Source: CAZYAK01 sp964645935
GTDB taxonomy: Bacteria > Patescibacteriota > Gracilibacteria > Peribacterales > Peribacteraceae
Direction of reading: 5' to 3'
Length of the DNA stretch: 52,659 nucleotides
Assembly: GCA_964645935.1 (NCBI GenBank)
Contig: CAZYAK010000004.1
Coordinates: 1 to 52,659 of the forward strand
Shown here in pieces: positions 24,813 through 33,344 of this stretch (within the stretch, counting starts at the first letter, position 1; the number at the start of each line of letters is the position of its first letter). Both the position numbers and the translations under genes were made by a program. Below the pieces are notes generated by a model that made no database searches, was not told where the DNA came from, and saw only the letters and a program-made list of their open reading frames with translations.

Positions 24813-25712
24813 ATGTGGTTCCCGTTTGCGATCGGCACGGTGGTTTGTTGGGCGCTCATCAACGTGGCGGACTCCATGCTCGTGCGCCACTTCGAGCATC
24901 GCCCGCTTGTGATTGCGTGGAACCAGAGCATCTTCTCCATGGTTTTCCTCGCGGCGCTGCCGTTGTTCGTGGCGGTCGCGGTGCCCTGGCCGTTCCTGCT
25001 CCTGCTCCTCGCGGGCGGCGTGGCGGGGTTCCTGGGGGACCTGCTGTACTGGCGCGCGCTCTCGCGGGTGGACGTCTCCGTGACCAACCTCATGCTCGCC
25101 ATCCTCGCGGTGCTGCTCGGGCTGTGGGGGATGCTCGCGTACGCGGAGGTGTGGACGCTCCCGCAGGTCGCCGGCGCCTCTGCGGTGCTCGGGGGGCTCG
25201 TGGTCTTCACGGCCAAGGCGCCGGGCGGGATCCCGCTTCAGTCCGTCGGCCTCCTCGTCGCCATCGCGGCCGCGTTCCTGCCGTTCTACATCATCCAGGA
25301 ACACGCGCTGACCAGCGGCATCCCGGTGATGGCCACGTACTTCTGGCTTCTCCTGGGTCGCGAGACCATGTTCATCGTCGCGGGGCTCGCCGTCCCCTCG
25401 GCCCGCAGGGGCATCCGCGAGGGCTTCGCCAGGCAACCCGTCACGTACTATCTCTCCAACGCCTTCGTCATCGGGCTCTTCTTGGGAGCCACGTTCTTCT
25501 CAGTCCTCGCCTATGAGAGCGGGCCGGCGTCACTCGTCACGGTGGTGGGCAACGTGCAGCCCTTTCTCGTCATCATCCTGGCGTGGGCGGCCGGGCGCAT
25601 TTTGCCCAATCGGGCACCCAAAGAGCTGTTTACGGCCCAATCGGTCCGCATCAAGCTCTTCAGCTTCAGCATCGTGTTTACGGGGCTTGCGCTCCTTGCA
25701 CTCTCCCAGTAA
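24813..25712 (+). CDS. EamA/DMT-superfamily transporter
   Basis: Predicted 299-residue membrane protein with about ten spans in two homologous halves, the form of the drug/metabolite transporter superfamily. Conserved features include VTNLMLAILAVLLGLWGM in the first half and GPASLVTVVGNVQPFLVIIL in the second. Substrate unknown. TAGACT (24801-24806), preceded by TGC as an extended -10, ends 6 bases before the ATG, so the message is probably leaderless. Confidence 0.85.
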   Translation: MWFPFAIGTVVCWALINVADSMLVRHFEHRPLVIAWNQSIFSMVFLAALPLFVAVAVPWPFLLLLLAGGVAGFLGDLLYWRALSRVDVSVTNLMLAILAVLLGLWGMLAYAEVWTLPQVAGASAVLGGLVVFTAKAPGGIPLQSVGLLVAIAAAFLPFYIIQEHALTSGIPVMATYFWLLLGRETMFIVAGLAVPSARRGIREGFARQPVTYYLSNAFVIGLFLGATFFSVLAYESGPASLVTVVGNVQPFLVIILAWAAGRILPNRAPKELFTAQSVRIKLFSFSIVFTGLALLALSQ

Positions 25713-25724
25713 AGTCTCCCGGTC

Positions 25725-25910
25725 ATGCCTCGCGGTAAGCGTACAGTCTTCGCCGGCAACTGTTCCGTCTGCAACGCCCGTGTCACCACGACCCGGTTGC
25801 ACAAGCAGAAGGATGGCGTCTCCTGGAAGGATTTCAAGATCGCAAAATTCTGCAAGGTCTGCCGCAAGCGCAGCCCCATCAAGCACAAGGAGGAGCGTCA
25901 CTCCAACTGA
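25725..25910 (+). CDS. rpmG: Ribosomal protein bL33-like zinc ribbon
   Basis: Predicted 61-residue basic protein with two CxxC pairs (Cys13/16 and Cys43/46) and the bL33-like blocks VTTTRLHKQKDG and FKIAKFCKVCRK. Large-subunit protein bL33 sits near the E site and binds zinc in this form. The N-terminus (MPRGKRTVFAGN) is a little longer than usual. It follows the transporter by 12 bases; TAAAGT at 25710-25715 overlaps the preceding stop and lies 9 bases from the ATG. Confidence 0.8.
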   Translation: MPRGKRTVFAGNCSVCNARVTTTRLHKQKDGVSWKDFKIAKFCKVCRKRSPIKHKEERHSN

Positions 25911-25965
25911 TCCCGCGGGTCGTCCCGCCTGGTCGGCGGCCTCTTTTCGCGTGTAGACTCCCCGC

Positions 25966-26469
25966 ATGACCCAGGTCTACCGACGCGCCGCGTCCGTGCT
26001 GGTGCTGCGCCCGTGCCCGTCTTCCGACGGAACACCCCCCTTCGAGCTGCTGCTGCTCCACAAGCCCCGCAAGAACGACGCGTGGCAGCTGCCCCAAGGC
26101 GGCATGGAGGGCGATGAGACACTCACACAGGCGGCGCTTCGTGAGCTGCGGGAGGAGGCCGGCGTGGACGGCTGCGAGGTTGTCTTGGAGAGTGACAAAG
26201 TCTATGAGTACTCGTTCCCCGTTTCCTACCGCCGCTTCCGCCCGGATAACGTCATCGGACAGCGAATTGGCTTTATTGTGGCACTCTGTAGGCCGGACGC
26301 TGCGGTTCAGGTGGACCGCAAGGAGATCGACGACTACCTGTGGATCCGCATTGGCCAGTTGGACGAGCACGTCCGTCGCCGGGAGTACACCGCGCTCGTG
26401 CACGCCATCTTCCGAGATGCCATGGCGAAGCTTCAGGGCGGGATGCCCGCGGCCGACGCCTCCGCGTAG
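25966..26469 (+). CDS. NUDIX hydrolase, RppH-like
   Basis: Predicted 167-residue enzyme with a complete NUDIX box (G45 to about G67, core RELREEAG) following WQLPQGG. The WQ(L/F)PQGG lead-in and overall length resemble RNA pyrophosphohydrolase RppH and diadenosine polyphosphate hydrolases. If RppH-like, it would remove 5' pyrophosphate and start mRNA decay, a step that must meet leaderless 5' ends in this organism. TAGACT (25954-25959) ends 6 bases before the ATG. Confidence 0.88.
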   Translation: MTQVYRRAASVLVLRPCPSSDGTPPFELLLLHKPRKNDAWQLPQGGMEGDETLTQAALRELREEAGVDGCEVVLESDKVYEYSFPVSYRRFRPDNVIGQRIGFIVALCRPDAAVQVDRKEIDDYLWIRIGQLDEHVRRREYTALVHAIFRDAMAKLQGGMPAADASA

Positions 26470-26513
26470 CCCCGTGGGTTCTCCGCGATGATCGGCCCTT
26501 TTTGCGCAGCCGG

Positions 26514-27677
26514 GTGATTGCGGTCGGAGGGGTCCTCGCGGACAATGCGCACGAACCGCCTTTCGCCCTGCGTATCCTCTCCCTCTCTGCCGAGCAGTTC
26601 CGTAACCACCTGGATCTCCGTCTGGAGCTTCCCGAGACGCCGGTGCAGCTCCTGGCAGGGCCTAACGGCAGCGGCAAGACCAACATTCTGGAGGCCGTTT
26701 CGGTGCTCGCGTTTACCAAGTCGTTTTTGGGCGTCGACGACGATCACCTGCGTACCTGGGGCCACGACTTCTACCGCGTCACCGGTCGCGTCCGCTCGGA
26801 CACCGGGGAGGAGAAGGAGCTGCAGGTGGTGAGCCAGGTGGCGCCCCGCAAGCAGAAGGCCTGCTTCCTCAACGGCGTGCGCGTACCGCTCACGCGCCTC
26901 ATCGGCGAGCTCCCGGTGGTGCTGTTTCTGCCTCAGGATCTCGCGCTCTTCACCGGCCCCCCGGCCGAGCGGCGGCGGTATCTGGATCAGATCTTAAGCC
27001 AGGTCTCACCCGAGTATTTCCTGGCACTGATGGACTACCAGAAGGTTATCCGCCAGCGGAACTCGCTGCTCAAGGCCATCCGCGAGGCCCAAGCACCGGA
27101 AGATACACTGGAGCCGTGGGACCTGCAGCTCTCGGAGAAGGGGAGCCTGCTCACACTGCTGCGCCAGGAGCTGGTCGAGACGTTCAACCTCACACTGGGC
27201 GACGAAGTGCGTTCTTTGGGAGAGATGTGGACCGAGGTGACGATGCGCTACGAGCGCACCGGAACCGAGCGGGGACAGGACGGCATTTGCCAAGAACTCC
27301 TTGGGATCCTGCGCGCCAACCGTGCGCGCGACGTCATCTTGCAGTCCACGGTCTCGGGCCCGCACCGTGACGACTGGAAGCTCATGGTGGATGGCCGTGC
27401 CATCGAGTCGTTCGCATCACGGGGGCAGCAGCGCGTGGCAGTGCTGTCGCTGCTCTTCCTGGAGGCGTCGTACCTGGAGCTTCGGCGCGCGGAGCGGCCC
27501 ATTATTCTCCTGGATGACATCTTCTCCGAACTCGACGACGCGCACCGCGAGCGCGTCATCGCGGCGTTCCGCGACCACCAGGTGCTCATGACCGGTACAC
27601 ACGTCCCAACCGGCATGAGATCTTCGGTGTGGGAGGTGTGCCAGGGCCAGGTGATCGCGCCCGCTGTCGCCGCCTAG
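26514..27677 (+). CDS. recF: RecF-like recombination and repair ATPase
   Basis: Predicted 387-residue SMC-like ATPase. ILSLSAEQFRNHLDL is the RecF-type N-terminal strand, followed by the Walker A GPNGSGKTN, FLPQDLALFTGPPAERRRYLD, the SGPHRDDW block, the SRGQQR signature, and Walker B IILLDDIFSELD. RecF helps load RecA at gaps behind SSB with RecO and RecR. The start is uncertain: GTG at 26514 is used, adding about 18 residues before the family's usual beginning at a CTG codon (26568). No dnaN or dnaA gene adjoins, unlike in many bacteria. Confidence 0.87.
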   Translation: MIAVGGVLADNAHEPPFALRILSLSAEQFRNHLDLRLELPETPVQLLAGPNGSGKTNILEAVSVLAFTKSFLGVDDDHLRTWGHDFYRVTGRVRSDTGEEKELQVVSQVAPRKQKACFLNGVRVPLTRLIGELPVVLFLPQDLALFTGPPAERRRYLDQILSQVSPEYFLALMDYQKVIRQRNSLLKAIREAQAPEDTLEPWDLQLSEKGSLLTLLRQELVETFNLTLGDEVRSLGEMWTEVTMRYERTGTERGQDGICQELLGILRANRARDVILQSTVSGPHRDDWKLMVDGRAIESFASRGQQRVAVLSLLFLEASYLELRRAERPIILLDDIFSELDDAHRERVIAAFRDHQVLMTGTHVPTGMRSSVWEVCQGQVIAPAVAA

Positions 27678-27710
27678 CGACAGCCCCCGGCGGGGCGTAT
27701 CCTCTCGCTG

Positions 27711-28289
27711 ATGGACGAGCGGTCATTCCTTCACGACGGCGAGCGGCTTCTGTGCAGCATGCGTGCGTCGCCGGCGGTGCTCATCCGGGGCCTGCTGCGC
27801 GGGCTCATCGAGGCGCTTGTAACGGGGTCGGTGTTGCTGGCTGTGTTGGCAGGCATCGTGATCGTTGGGCTCCAGGGCGCGCTGCCCGTGTGGGCCGTCG
27901 TCCTGTGCTACCTAGTCGCGTATGTCTCCGTAGCATGGCTGCGGTGGCGGTCGTGGGCGCATGCGCGGTTCCGGCTCACCTCCGAACGCATCCTGGTGCA
28001 GGACCCCACGGCGCTCATGCACGGCGAGCTGCGCACCCTCAAGTGGGTGCAGTACCAAGAGAGCCACACGGGGCACCGCGGTGCACTTGACCTCGTGTTC
28101 CGCGCGCGGCCCATCTGCATCCGTTTCGGCACGGCCGATGCGCAGCGCGAGCTCTGCTTCCCGTCGGTGGCGTACTCCCAAGACCTCAAGCACTACCTGG
28201 ACAAGGTGGACAGCGCCGTCCGCAGGGGCGAGTCCGCGACTGTCTCCAGCTTTGTGGCCAAGCCGCGGGGTAAACGCGACACCGAGTGA
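27711..28289 (+). CDS. Two-span membrane protein with PH-like C-terminal domain
   Basis: Predicted 192-residue protein. Two spans lie at about 31-54 and 60-76, followed by a domain beginning ARFRLTSERILVQD, like the bacterial PH (YdbT/bPH2) domains found after paired spans, and a basic tail. Function unknown. TATCCT (27698-27703) ends 7 bases before the ATG. Its TGA stop touches the ruvC stop, so the two convergent genes abut with no gap. Confidence 0.72.
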   Translation: MDERSFLHDGERLLCSMRASPAVLIRGLLRGLIEALVTGSVLLAVLAGIVIVGLQGALPVWAVVLCYLVAYVSVAWLRWRSWAHARFRLTSERILVQDPTALMHGELRTLKWVQYQESHTGHRGALDLVFRARPICIRFGTADAQRELCFPSVAYSQDLKHYLDKVDSAVRRGESATVSSFVAKPRGKRDTE

Positions 28290-28781
28290 TCAGCTCACGC
28301 CCACCGCACGCGTGCCCATAATGGCACCGTAGACCGCGAGGCCGAGCGCATCCGCAGCGTCATCGGGCTTGGGGATGGAGGAAAGCCTGAGCATTTTCAC
28401 GAGCATGTCCTGTACCTGCCTCTTGTCCGCGCCGCCGTCTCCGGTGAGGGCGCTCTTCAGCTGGTTGGGGGTGGGCTCCAGGAGGGAAAGCGCCGCCTCG
28501 CCCACACAGAGGAGGATCACGCCTCGCGCCTGTGCGACATCAATGGCTGTGCGGCGGTTGGTGGAGAAGAACAGCTTCTCCACCACCACGAGGTCGGGGC
28601 GGACGTCCTTGAGGAATCCGGAGAGGTCCTTGTGGATCTCCGTTAGGCGCTCGGCAGCACCGAGCCCGGCCGCCGTCTCGAGCGTGAGCCATTCGCCCGC
28701 GCGGATGTCGTAGGGGGAGGTGGCTTCCACCACCCCAAGTCCCACAGTGGCCAGGCCAGGATCGATGCCGAGAATCCGCAT
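28290..28781 (-). CDS. ruvC: Holliday junction resolvase RuvC
   Basis: Predicted 163-residue nuclease. Catalytic acidic residues are visible in ILGIDPGLATVG (Asp7), VVVEKLFF (Glu68), and the C-terminal DDAADALGLAV pair. RuvC cuts four-way junctions symmetrically with RuvAB. TAGGCT (28788-28793 on the minus strand) ends 6 bases before the ATG, so a leaderless mRNA is likely. ruvA and ruvB are not in the window. Confidence 0.94.
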   Translation of the reverse strand: MRILGIDPGLATVGLGVVEATSPYDIRAGEWLTLETAAGLGAAERLTEIHKDLSGFLKDVRPDLVVVEKLFFSTNRRTAIDVAQARGVILLCVGEAALSLLEPTPNQLKSALTGDGGADKRQVQDMLVKMLRLSSIPKPDDAADALGLAVYGAIMGTRAVGVS

Positions 28782-28812
28782 GGGTGCAGCCTACCATGCG
28801 CCCCTCTGCGCA

Positions 28813-28841
28813 TTGAACGACGGGCAGTTTTGCGCTATACT
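28813..28841 (+). promoter_or_regulatory. Promoter of the 28852 operon
   Basis: TTGAAC (28813-28818), a 17-base spacer, then TATACT (28836-28841). The transcript would start about 4 bases before the ATG at 28852. The spacer end TTTTGCGC next to the -10 recalls the shared block at 42088 and 51239. Confidence 0.75.
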
Positions 28842-28851
28842 GTGGAGAAAT

Positions 28852-30411
28852 ATGCACACCAACACCCCCACCAATCGGCTGCTTGCCCATCGCCACCTCG
28901 TGGCCTTTCCGTTGTTTCTGTTTGCACTCGCTTTCTCGCTGTCCCCCCTCGTGCGCCAGCAGGTCCCGCTGCAGGGGGCCATCCTTTCCGCCGCGGGCGA
29001 AGATACGCCTTTCCTCACCCCAGACGGAGCCTACGGCGTGCTGTTCTCCGGCGGGGAGATGATGGAGGTGCAAGATGGCATGCAGCTGCGTCAGGGAAGT
29101 GTGCTCCTCGGCGGTGAGGGCCTCGTGACGGCGTACGTGGGCGATCTGCGCGCGGTGACGTTGCGCGGCGCCATGCACGTCTCGCTCCAGGATGACCGTT
29201 TGGAGGTGGTGGCGGTGTCCGCCCCCGTCGTGATCGAGCGTGACCAGAACCTGCTGCTCTTGCCCGCTGGCAGCCGCGGCGAGTGGTCCGTCCCCGAGTT
29301 GTCCATCGCCTTCGCCCCTGAGGCGTTTGCCGATGCGCTTGGCGCCGCGGAGCCGCTGCCCCAAGACATCCTCGCGGAGGAGCTGTCCGCGCTCGCGCGC
29401 GCGCCGCATCCTCAGGCCCCCAGCCTTCCCGTGCTGCCCGAACCAGATCTCCGCCTCTCGCCCGAGCGCTTGCGCACGCGCCATGCGGCTCGCGACATCC
29501 TCGAGGCCATGGCCACCGGGGACTTCGACGAGGCGACCCGCGTGCTTGCAGAACACCGCGTCGGCCTCGCGGCCGATCCTTCCCTGGGCGAGGCTCTCCT
29601 GCGCGCCGTCATCGCCCGCACCGACACGCCGCCTTCCCTGCAGGCCGCGGTGCTGCCCTTGGTCATTCACCGCGCGGACCTCACGCTGCTCTCCCGCATG
29701 GATCCGCTGCTACGCGACGCCGCGTGGGTGACGCCCTCCAGCGCGTCCTCACCTGCCGGGCTCGCCGGCATCCTGGCCTTCCCGGCCTCCGACGTGCTGC
29801 CCGATGCGGCGTCGGACCTGGCTTCCGGGCGCTGGCATGCGGATGCCGAGGCCGCCGTCGCTGCGAGCGACGCTCCCGAGATCCTCGTCCCGCTCTTGCT
29901 GCGCGCCATGGAGCCCGCCCGCCAGGCCTACCTGGATCGCGGCTACCCCGACCGTCTCATGCGCCGTTGGGAGGCTCTCCAGGCCCTCGCCGCCCCCGTA
30001 GCTGACCGTCTGGATGGGGACGCGCTTGCGGCGCTCTCAAGGTGGAGCGACGCCGTATCGTTCCCCGCCGAGGACTTGCCTGCTCCTGAACTGGAGCCGG
30101 AGGTCTCTGCCGAGCCCCCGGCGCCGGTCGAGCCCGCCCCCCCGGCAGACCCCGCCGCGATGGAGGCGGAAATGCTTGAGCGCCTGCGCGTCGCCGGAGC
30201 CCTGATGGGCCTCTCCACGGAGATCAAAGCCGTGGAGGCGGACGCTGTCACGGTGTCGGGTGTGCTCTTTTCCTCTCCCGATGGCGACCACGCCTACGAC
30301 TTCACGTTCCACCCCGTCGAGGGCACTGCCAGCGCCATTCGGCGCGATGGCACAGAGACGGCGCTGCCGCTCCCGTGGGATGACTTCGTGCGCTGGGCGC
30401 GCGGCGAGTGA
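28852..30411 (+). CDS. Membrane-anchored protein with FecR-like domain, unknown
   Basis: Predicted 519-residue protein. A single N-terminal membrane anchor (about residues 16-36) is followed by a beta-rich segment, residues about 40-145, that resembles a FecR-type fold (GSVLLGGEGLVTAYVGD, AVTLRGAMHV). Then come an Ala-rich helical region with possible TPR-like helices (about 200-400), a Pro/Glu-rich linker, and a C-terminal beta domain. It is not in a sigma/FecR/TonB context. The ATG follows GGAG by about 6 bases, one of the few plausible purine ribosome-binding sites here. First gene of a three-gene operon with two unknown proteins. Confidence 0.72.
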   Translation: MHTNTPTNRLLAHRHLVAFPLFLFALAFSLSPLVRQQVPLQGAILSAAGEDTPFLTPDGAYGVLFSGGEMMEVQDGMQLRQGSVLLGGEGLVTAYVGDLRAVTLRGAMHVSLQDDRLEVVAVSAPVVIERDQNLLLLPAGSRGEWSVPELSIAFAPEAFADALGAAEPLPQDILAEELSALARAPHPQAPSLPVLPEPDLRLSPERLRTRHAARDILEAMATGDFDEATRVLAEHRVGLAADPSLGEALLRAVIARTDTPPSLQAAVLPLVIHRADLTLLSRMDPLLRDAAWVTPSSASSPAGLAGILAFPASDVLPDAASDLASGRWHADAEAAVAASDAPEILVPLLLRAMEPARQAYLDRGYPDRLMRRWEALQALAAPVADRLDGDALAALSRWSDAVSFPAEDLPAPELEPEVSAEPPAPVEPAPPADPAAMEAEMLERLRVAGALMGLSTEIKAVEADAVTVSGVLFSSPDGDHAYDFTFHPVEGTASAIRRDGTETALPLPWDDFVRWARGE

Positions 30412-30439
30412 TTCCTTCCGCATTTTTCTCCCTCATCCG

Positions 30440-31816
30440 ATGCAGTCCTTCCGTCCCGCGCCGTCTGCGTTCTTCGAGCGCCGACTGCTGGCCTTCGCCG
30501 GCGAGATACCCACCGGAACAGAAGCCCCGCCCACTGTCCCCGTCACGCCCGAAGCGGCGCTGACGGCGCTGCGCGCGAAGCTCACGGACAACACGCTCCC
30601 GCCCGACCTGCTCCCACACATGCAGGCCGAGGTGAAGCGCATCACGGCGGCTGCCCAGGGTACCGAGCAGAACAACGCGCGCGAATCGCTCCAGCGCATC
30701 GCCACGGCCTACTACACGGACCTGCGCGGACGCAACGAGGCCCCCGTCACGGCGCTGCGTTCGGTAGAAGCCGCGCTCGGCGTATCCTTCCTTGTGGAGG
30801 GCGCCCAGCTGCGCCTGGACGCCCCGCCCCGCAGCCGCGAAGCCGGCGAACTCGTAGGCACAGATCCGGACCGCACCCCCGAGAAGCTGCGCCAGTACGT
30901 CCGCACCCTGGAGAAGTCCACAGAGTACTTTATCAGCGTCCTCAACCGCATCACCCCACCGGCTCGCCAGGAGCGTATCAAGGCCACCGGCATCGCTCGC
31001 TGGATCCTCAACGAGCGCTACGAGGCTTTCCCTGCCACCCGCGAACGCCCCCAAGGGGAGGTCCGTACGCAGGTGACGGCCGGAGGGTTTCAGTTCCTTC
31101 GCGGTAACAACATCAACACCGAGGGGAACGACAGCTTCCGTCCCGGCACGCAGGCCCTCTGGCGCCCTCTGGAGGGAGTCATGCCCTATCGCGGGCAGCC
31201 CTACGCGCAGCTCGTGGCCGAGTGCGCGGAGATCAACTACACCTGGGCGCGCCAGCTCGAGCCCGCAGCCAGCCTTACGGTCTCGAGCGAGACCGTCGTC
31301 CAATTCGACCGCGAGCGCCCTGCCGCGACGCTGCGCAACGTGGAGCAGGACCAGGATGCGCCCGTCGTACCTCGCGAGGGCGAGAGCATCTTCCAGGCCT
31401 GGGAGCGCCAGTGGCAGCGCAACGAGCCCCTAGAGAAGGAAGCACGCGCCGTCCATGACGAGCTCCCCCCCGCGCTCCAAGCCACTGCCATCGCGCAGTT
31501 CTTCAAGCGAGTGCAGGTGCGGTCCGATGATGGTTCGCGCTTTGTCCTCACAGTCGGCGTGCAGGACGCGCTGCTGTTCAAGCACATGTGCCAGTCGCTG
31601 CCCCCGTCCTACCGCACGCTCTTGCCGCTGCAGGTGGTACGCGACAACGGCAACATCGTGCAGTACCTGATCACCGGCTACACCACTGCCTCGCTGCGCG
31701 ACACGTTCCGGCACGCTCGCAATATGCTCTCGACCACGGCAGCTCCCGCGGAGGTGCCGGAGGACCGCCGCCCCGTGCTCGGCCTCTTCACCGGCACTGT
31801 CGCCCGCCCCTCCTGA
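30440..31816 (+). CDS. Conserved-looking cytosolic protein, unknown function
   Basis: Predicted 458-residue soluble protein with no signal peptide, membrane span or recognised domain. The N-terminal third is helical and Pro/Ala-rich, the middle (about 200-290) is mixed, and the C-terminal part holds a segment with charged helices (SIFQAWERQWQRNEPLEKEA) and a likely alpha/beta region. Coding character is strong. The ATG lies 28 bases after the membrane protein stop with a pyrimidine-rich leader (TTTTTCTCCCTCATCCG), and its stop overlaps the next start as TGATG. Confidence 0.72.
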   Translation: MQSFRPAPSAFFERRLLAFAGEIPTGTEAPPTVPVTPEAALTALRAKLTDNTLPPDLLPHMQAEVKRITAAAQGTEQNNARESLQRIATAYYTDLRGRNEAPVTALRSVEAALGVSFLVEGAQLRLDAPPRSREAGELVGTDPDRTPEKLRQYVRTLEKSTEYFISVLNRITPPARQERIKATGIARWILNERYEAFPATRERPQGEVRTQVTAGGFQFLRGNNINTEGNDSFRPGTQALWRPLEGVMPYRGQPYAQLVAECAEINYTWARQLEPAASLTVSSETVVQFDRERPAATLRNVEQDQDAPVVPREGESIFQAWERQWQRNEPLEKEARAVHDELPPALQATAIAQFFKRVQVRSDDGSRFVLTVGVQDALLFKHMCQSLPPSYRTLLPLQVVRDNGNIVQYLITGYTTASLRDTFRHARNMLSTTAAPAEVPEDRRPVLGLFTGTVARPS

Positions 31817-32148
31817 TGCTAGACGTCCGTTCCGCCGCCGGCAGCCTAGTCTCCACGGAATCCGGCGACGCGCTGTATCGTCGCCTCATGGGCGACATCG
31901 AGCCGGATCTGCTGCTCTCCACCGCGGAGCTGGACCGGAAGTATGCCGGCGAGGGCGAGGGTCCGCGGAAGCGCCGCATGGAGCGCTACCGCTTGGCTCT
32001 CCTGGAATACCTGCGTCGCTTCGAGGCTCATCTGTTCGCGCAACGCGAGGGCCACCGTTCCGCCAAGACGACGCTGCGCGCCGCCCTGGAGGCGCAGGCG
32101 GGAGGGGACGAGTCCGGAGCCTCGGCCCGGATCGACGCGATGGCGTGA
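31816..32148 (+). CDS. Small helical protein, unknown, coupled to the 30440 gene
   Basis: Predicted 110-residue acidic and basic helical protein with no recognised domain (core RRMERYRLALLEYLRRFEAH). Its ATG overlaps the preceding stop by one base (TGATG), implying translational coupling and possibly a complex with the upstream protein. The window gives no functional clue. Confidence 0.7.
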   Translation: MLDVRSAAGSLVSTESGDALYRRLMGDIEPDLLLSTAELDRKYAGEGEGPRKRRMERYRLALLEYLRRFEAHLFAQREGHRSAKTTLRAALEAQAGGDESGASARIDAMA

Positions 32149-32177
32149 GCGTCCGGTGACGTGTGTAGACTCGACGC

Positions 32178-32768
32178 ATGGAAGATCCATTTGCCGATGG
32201 CGCCAGCCACGATGGCGAGACGTTCTCGCGCCTCAAGCTCTCAGGCAAGCAGCTGGACGGCCTGGAGTTCGATGGATGCACCTTCGAGCGGTGCAGCCTG
32301 CTCCAGTGCCGGTTCCTCCGCTGCCGCTTCACGGATTGTTCGTTCAAGGATTCGCTCTTGAGCGCCGTCGCGTTCATCGATTGCGTGTTTGTCGACACCG
32401 CGTTCACCGGCGGCAAGGCCATCGGTGTGGACTGGTCGCGCGTGGGCAAGCCTGTTCGCGGCCTGTCGTTCACCAAGGTGGATGTGAGCCAGTCGCTCTT
32501 CCGGTTCGCCAAGCTCCCGAAGCTCACACTCAAGGACTGCGACGCCAGGGACGCGGACTTCACGGAGGCGGACTGCGCGGAAGGGAACTTCTCGGGCACG
32601 GACTTCTCAGGCGCCGTCTTCCACGCCACGAACCTCACGGGCGCGGTGCTCGCCGGCGCCACCAATTATGCTATCGACGTCCGTACGAGCACCCTCAAGG
32701 GCGCCACGTTCCGGCTGCCGGAGGCGATCTCGCTGCTCCGGGGGCTGGAGATCGTGCTGGAGGAGTGA
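32178..32768 (+). CDS. Pentapeptide-repeat protein, Qnr-like
   Basis: Predicted 196-residue right-handed quadrilateral beta-helix. Repeats such as FERCSLLQCRFLRCRFTDCSF occupy residues about 20-75, interrupted by a loop with GKAIGVDWS, and resume at about 110-165 (FTEADCAEGNFSGTDFSGA). The C-terminal PEAISLLRGLEIVLEE resembles the dimerisation helix of Qnr/MfpA proteins, which shield DNA gyrase from quinolones and some toxins. Gyrase binding here is inference. TAGACT (32166-32171) ends 6 bases before the ATG. Confidence 0.88.
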   Translation: MEDPFADGASHDGETFSRLKLSGKQLDGLEFDGCTFERCSLLQCRFLRCRFTDCSFKDSLLSAVAFIDCVFVDTAFTGGKAIGVDWSRVGKPVRGLSFTKVDVSQSLFRFAKLPKLTLKDCDARDADFTEADCAEGNFSGTDFSGAVFHATNLTGAVLAGATNYAIDVRTSTLKGATFRLPEAISLLRGLEIVLEE

Positions 32769-32866
32769 GCGTTGAAAGAAGAGCCTTGGTGCAAATAGGA
32801 CTATGCTCAAAATACGTTGGTTAAGTTGCCCTGCACGAAGAGCATGTCAAATGATAGGGTAATGGC

Positions 32867-33046
32867 ATGAACATCAAGCATCCTTGGCTTCAATACTCGC
32901 TTATTGCTGCAGTCATCATCATTGTCTACTTCATCGTCGGAGTAATGATCTGGGGATGCGCATTCGCAAGCTCAACATGCGAAAGTATCTTGCCCATCTT
33001 CTATCCCGCAATGCTGATATTTGAAATGTTGAGTGGAAATTTTTGA
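32867..33046 (+). CDS. 59-residue membrane protein
   Basis: Small gene encoding 59 residues. Residues 10-30 form a strong membrane span (LQYSLIAAVIIIVYFIVGVM); a second hydrophobic stretch (ILPIFYPAMLIFEML) follows two cysteines (WGCAFASSTCE). TAGGGT at 32855-32860 ends 6 bases before the ATG, the same spacing seen at other genes. Its stop lies 2 bases from the 3' end of the convergent tRNA-Ile. Codon use is less GC-rich than its neighbours. No family recognised. Confidence 0.62.
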   Translation: MNIKHPWLQYSLIAAVIIIVYFIVGVMIWGCAFASSTCESILPIFYPAMLIFEMLSGNF

Positions 33047-33047
33047 A

Positions 33048-33123
33048 TGGTGGGCGATGATGGATTTGAACCATCGACCTCGACATTATCAGTGTCGCGC
33101 TCTAACCCCTGAGCTAATCGCCC
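33048..33123 (-). tRNA. tRNA-Ile (anticodon GAT)
   Basis: Seventy-six bases on the minus strand with encoded CCA. Acceptor GGGCGAT pairs with ATCGCCC; anticodon stem CGACA/TGTCG with loop CTGATAA; T loop TTCAAAT. A TACCAT hexamer about 12 bases before the 5' end is a possible promoter. It stands alone rather than in an rRNA operon. Confidence 0.96.
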
Positions 33124-33298
33124 GTGATGTGAATGATGGTACTCGGCGTCTCCGTCTGCGACGGCTGGGCCCCTGAGCTCATCGCTCGTTGCTCTGAAGG
33201 ACGGAGCACGCCGAACGCGTCGGATCGGCTTCTCCGTGCGGCAAAGGGTACGGAGGAAGGGAGGTTCGGTCAAGCGGCCAGAGAGGGGCCTTTGCACC

Positions 33299-33324
33299 AA
33301 AAGCGGGGCCCGAAGGCCCCGCTT
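33299..33324 (-). terminator. Rho-independent terminator of the Ser-rich gene
   Basis: A 10-bp stem (AAGCGGGGCC with its complement) closed by a four-base loop; on the minus strand it ends in TTTT, 21 bases after the stop of the Ser-rich secreted protein gene. Confidence 0.88.
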
Positions 33325-33344
33325 GGATACCCGAGAAAGGGTGT

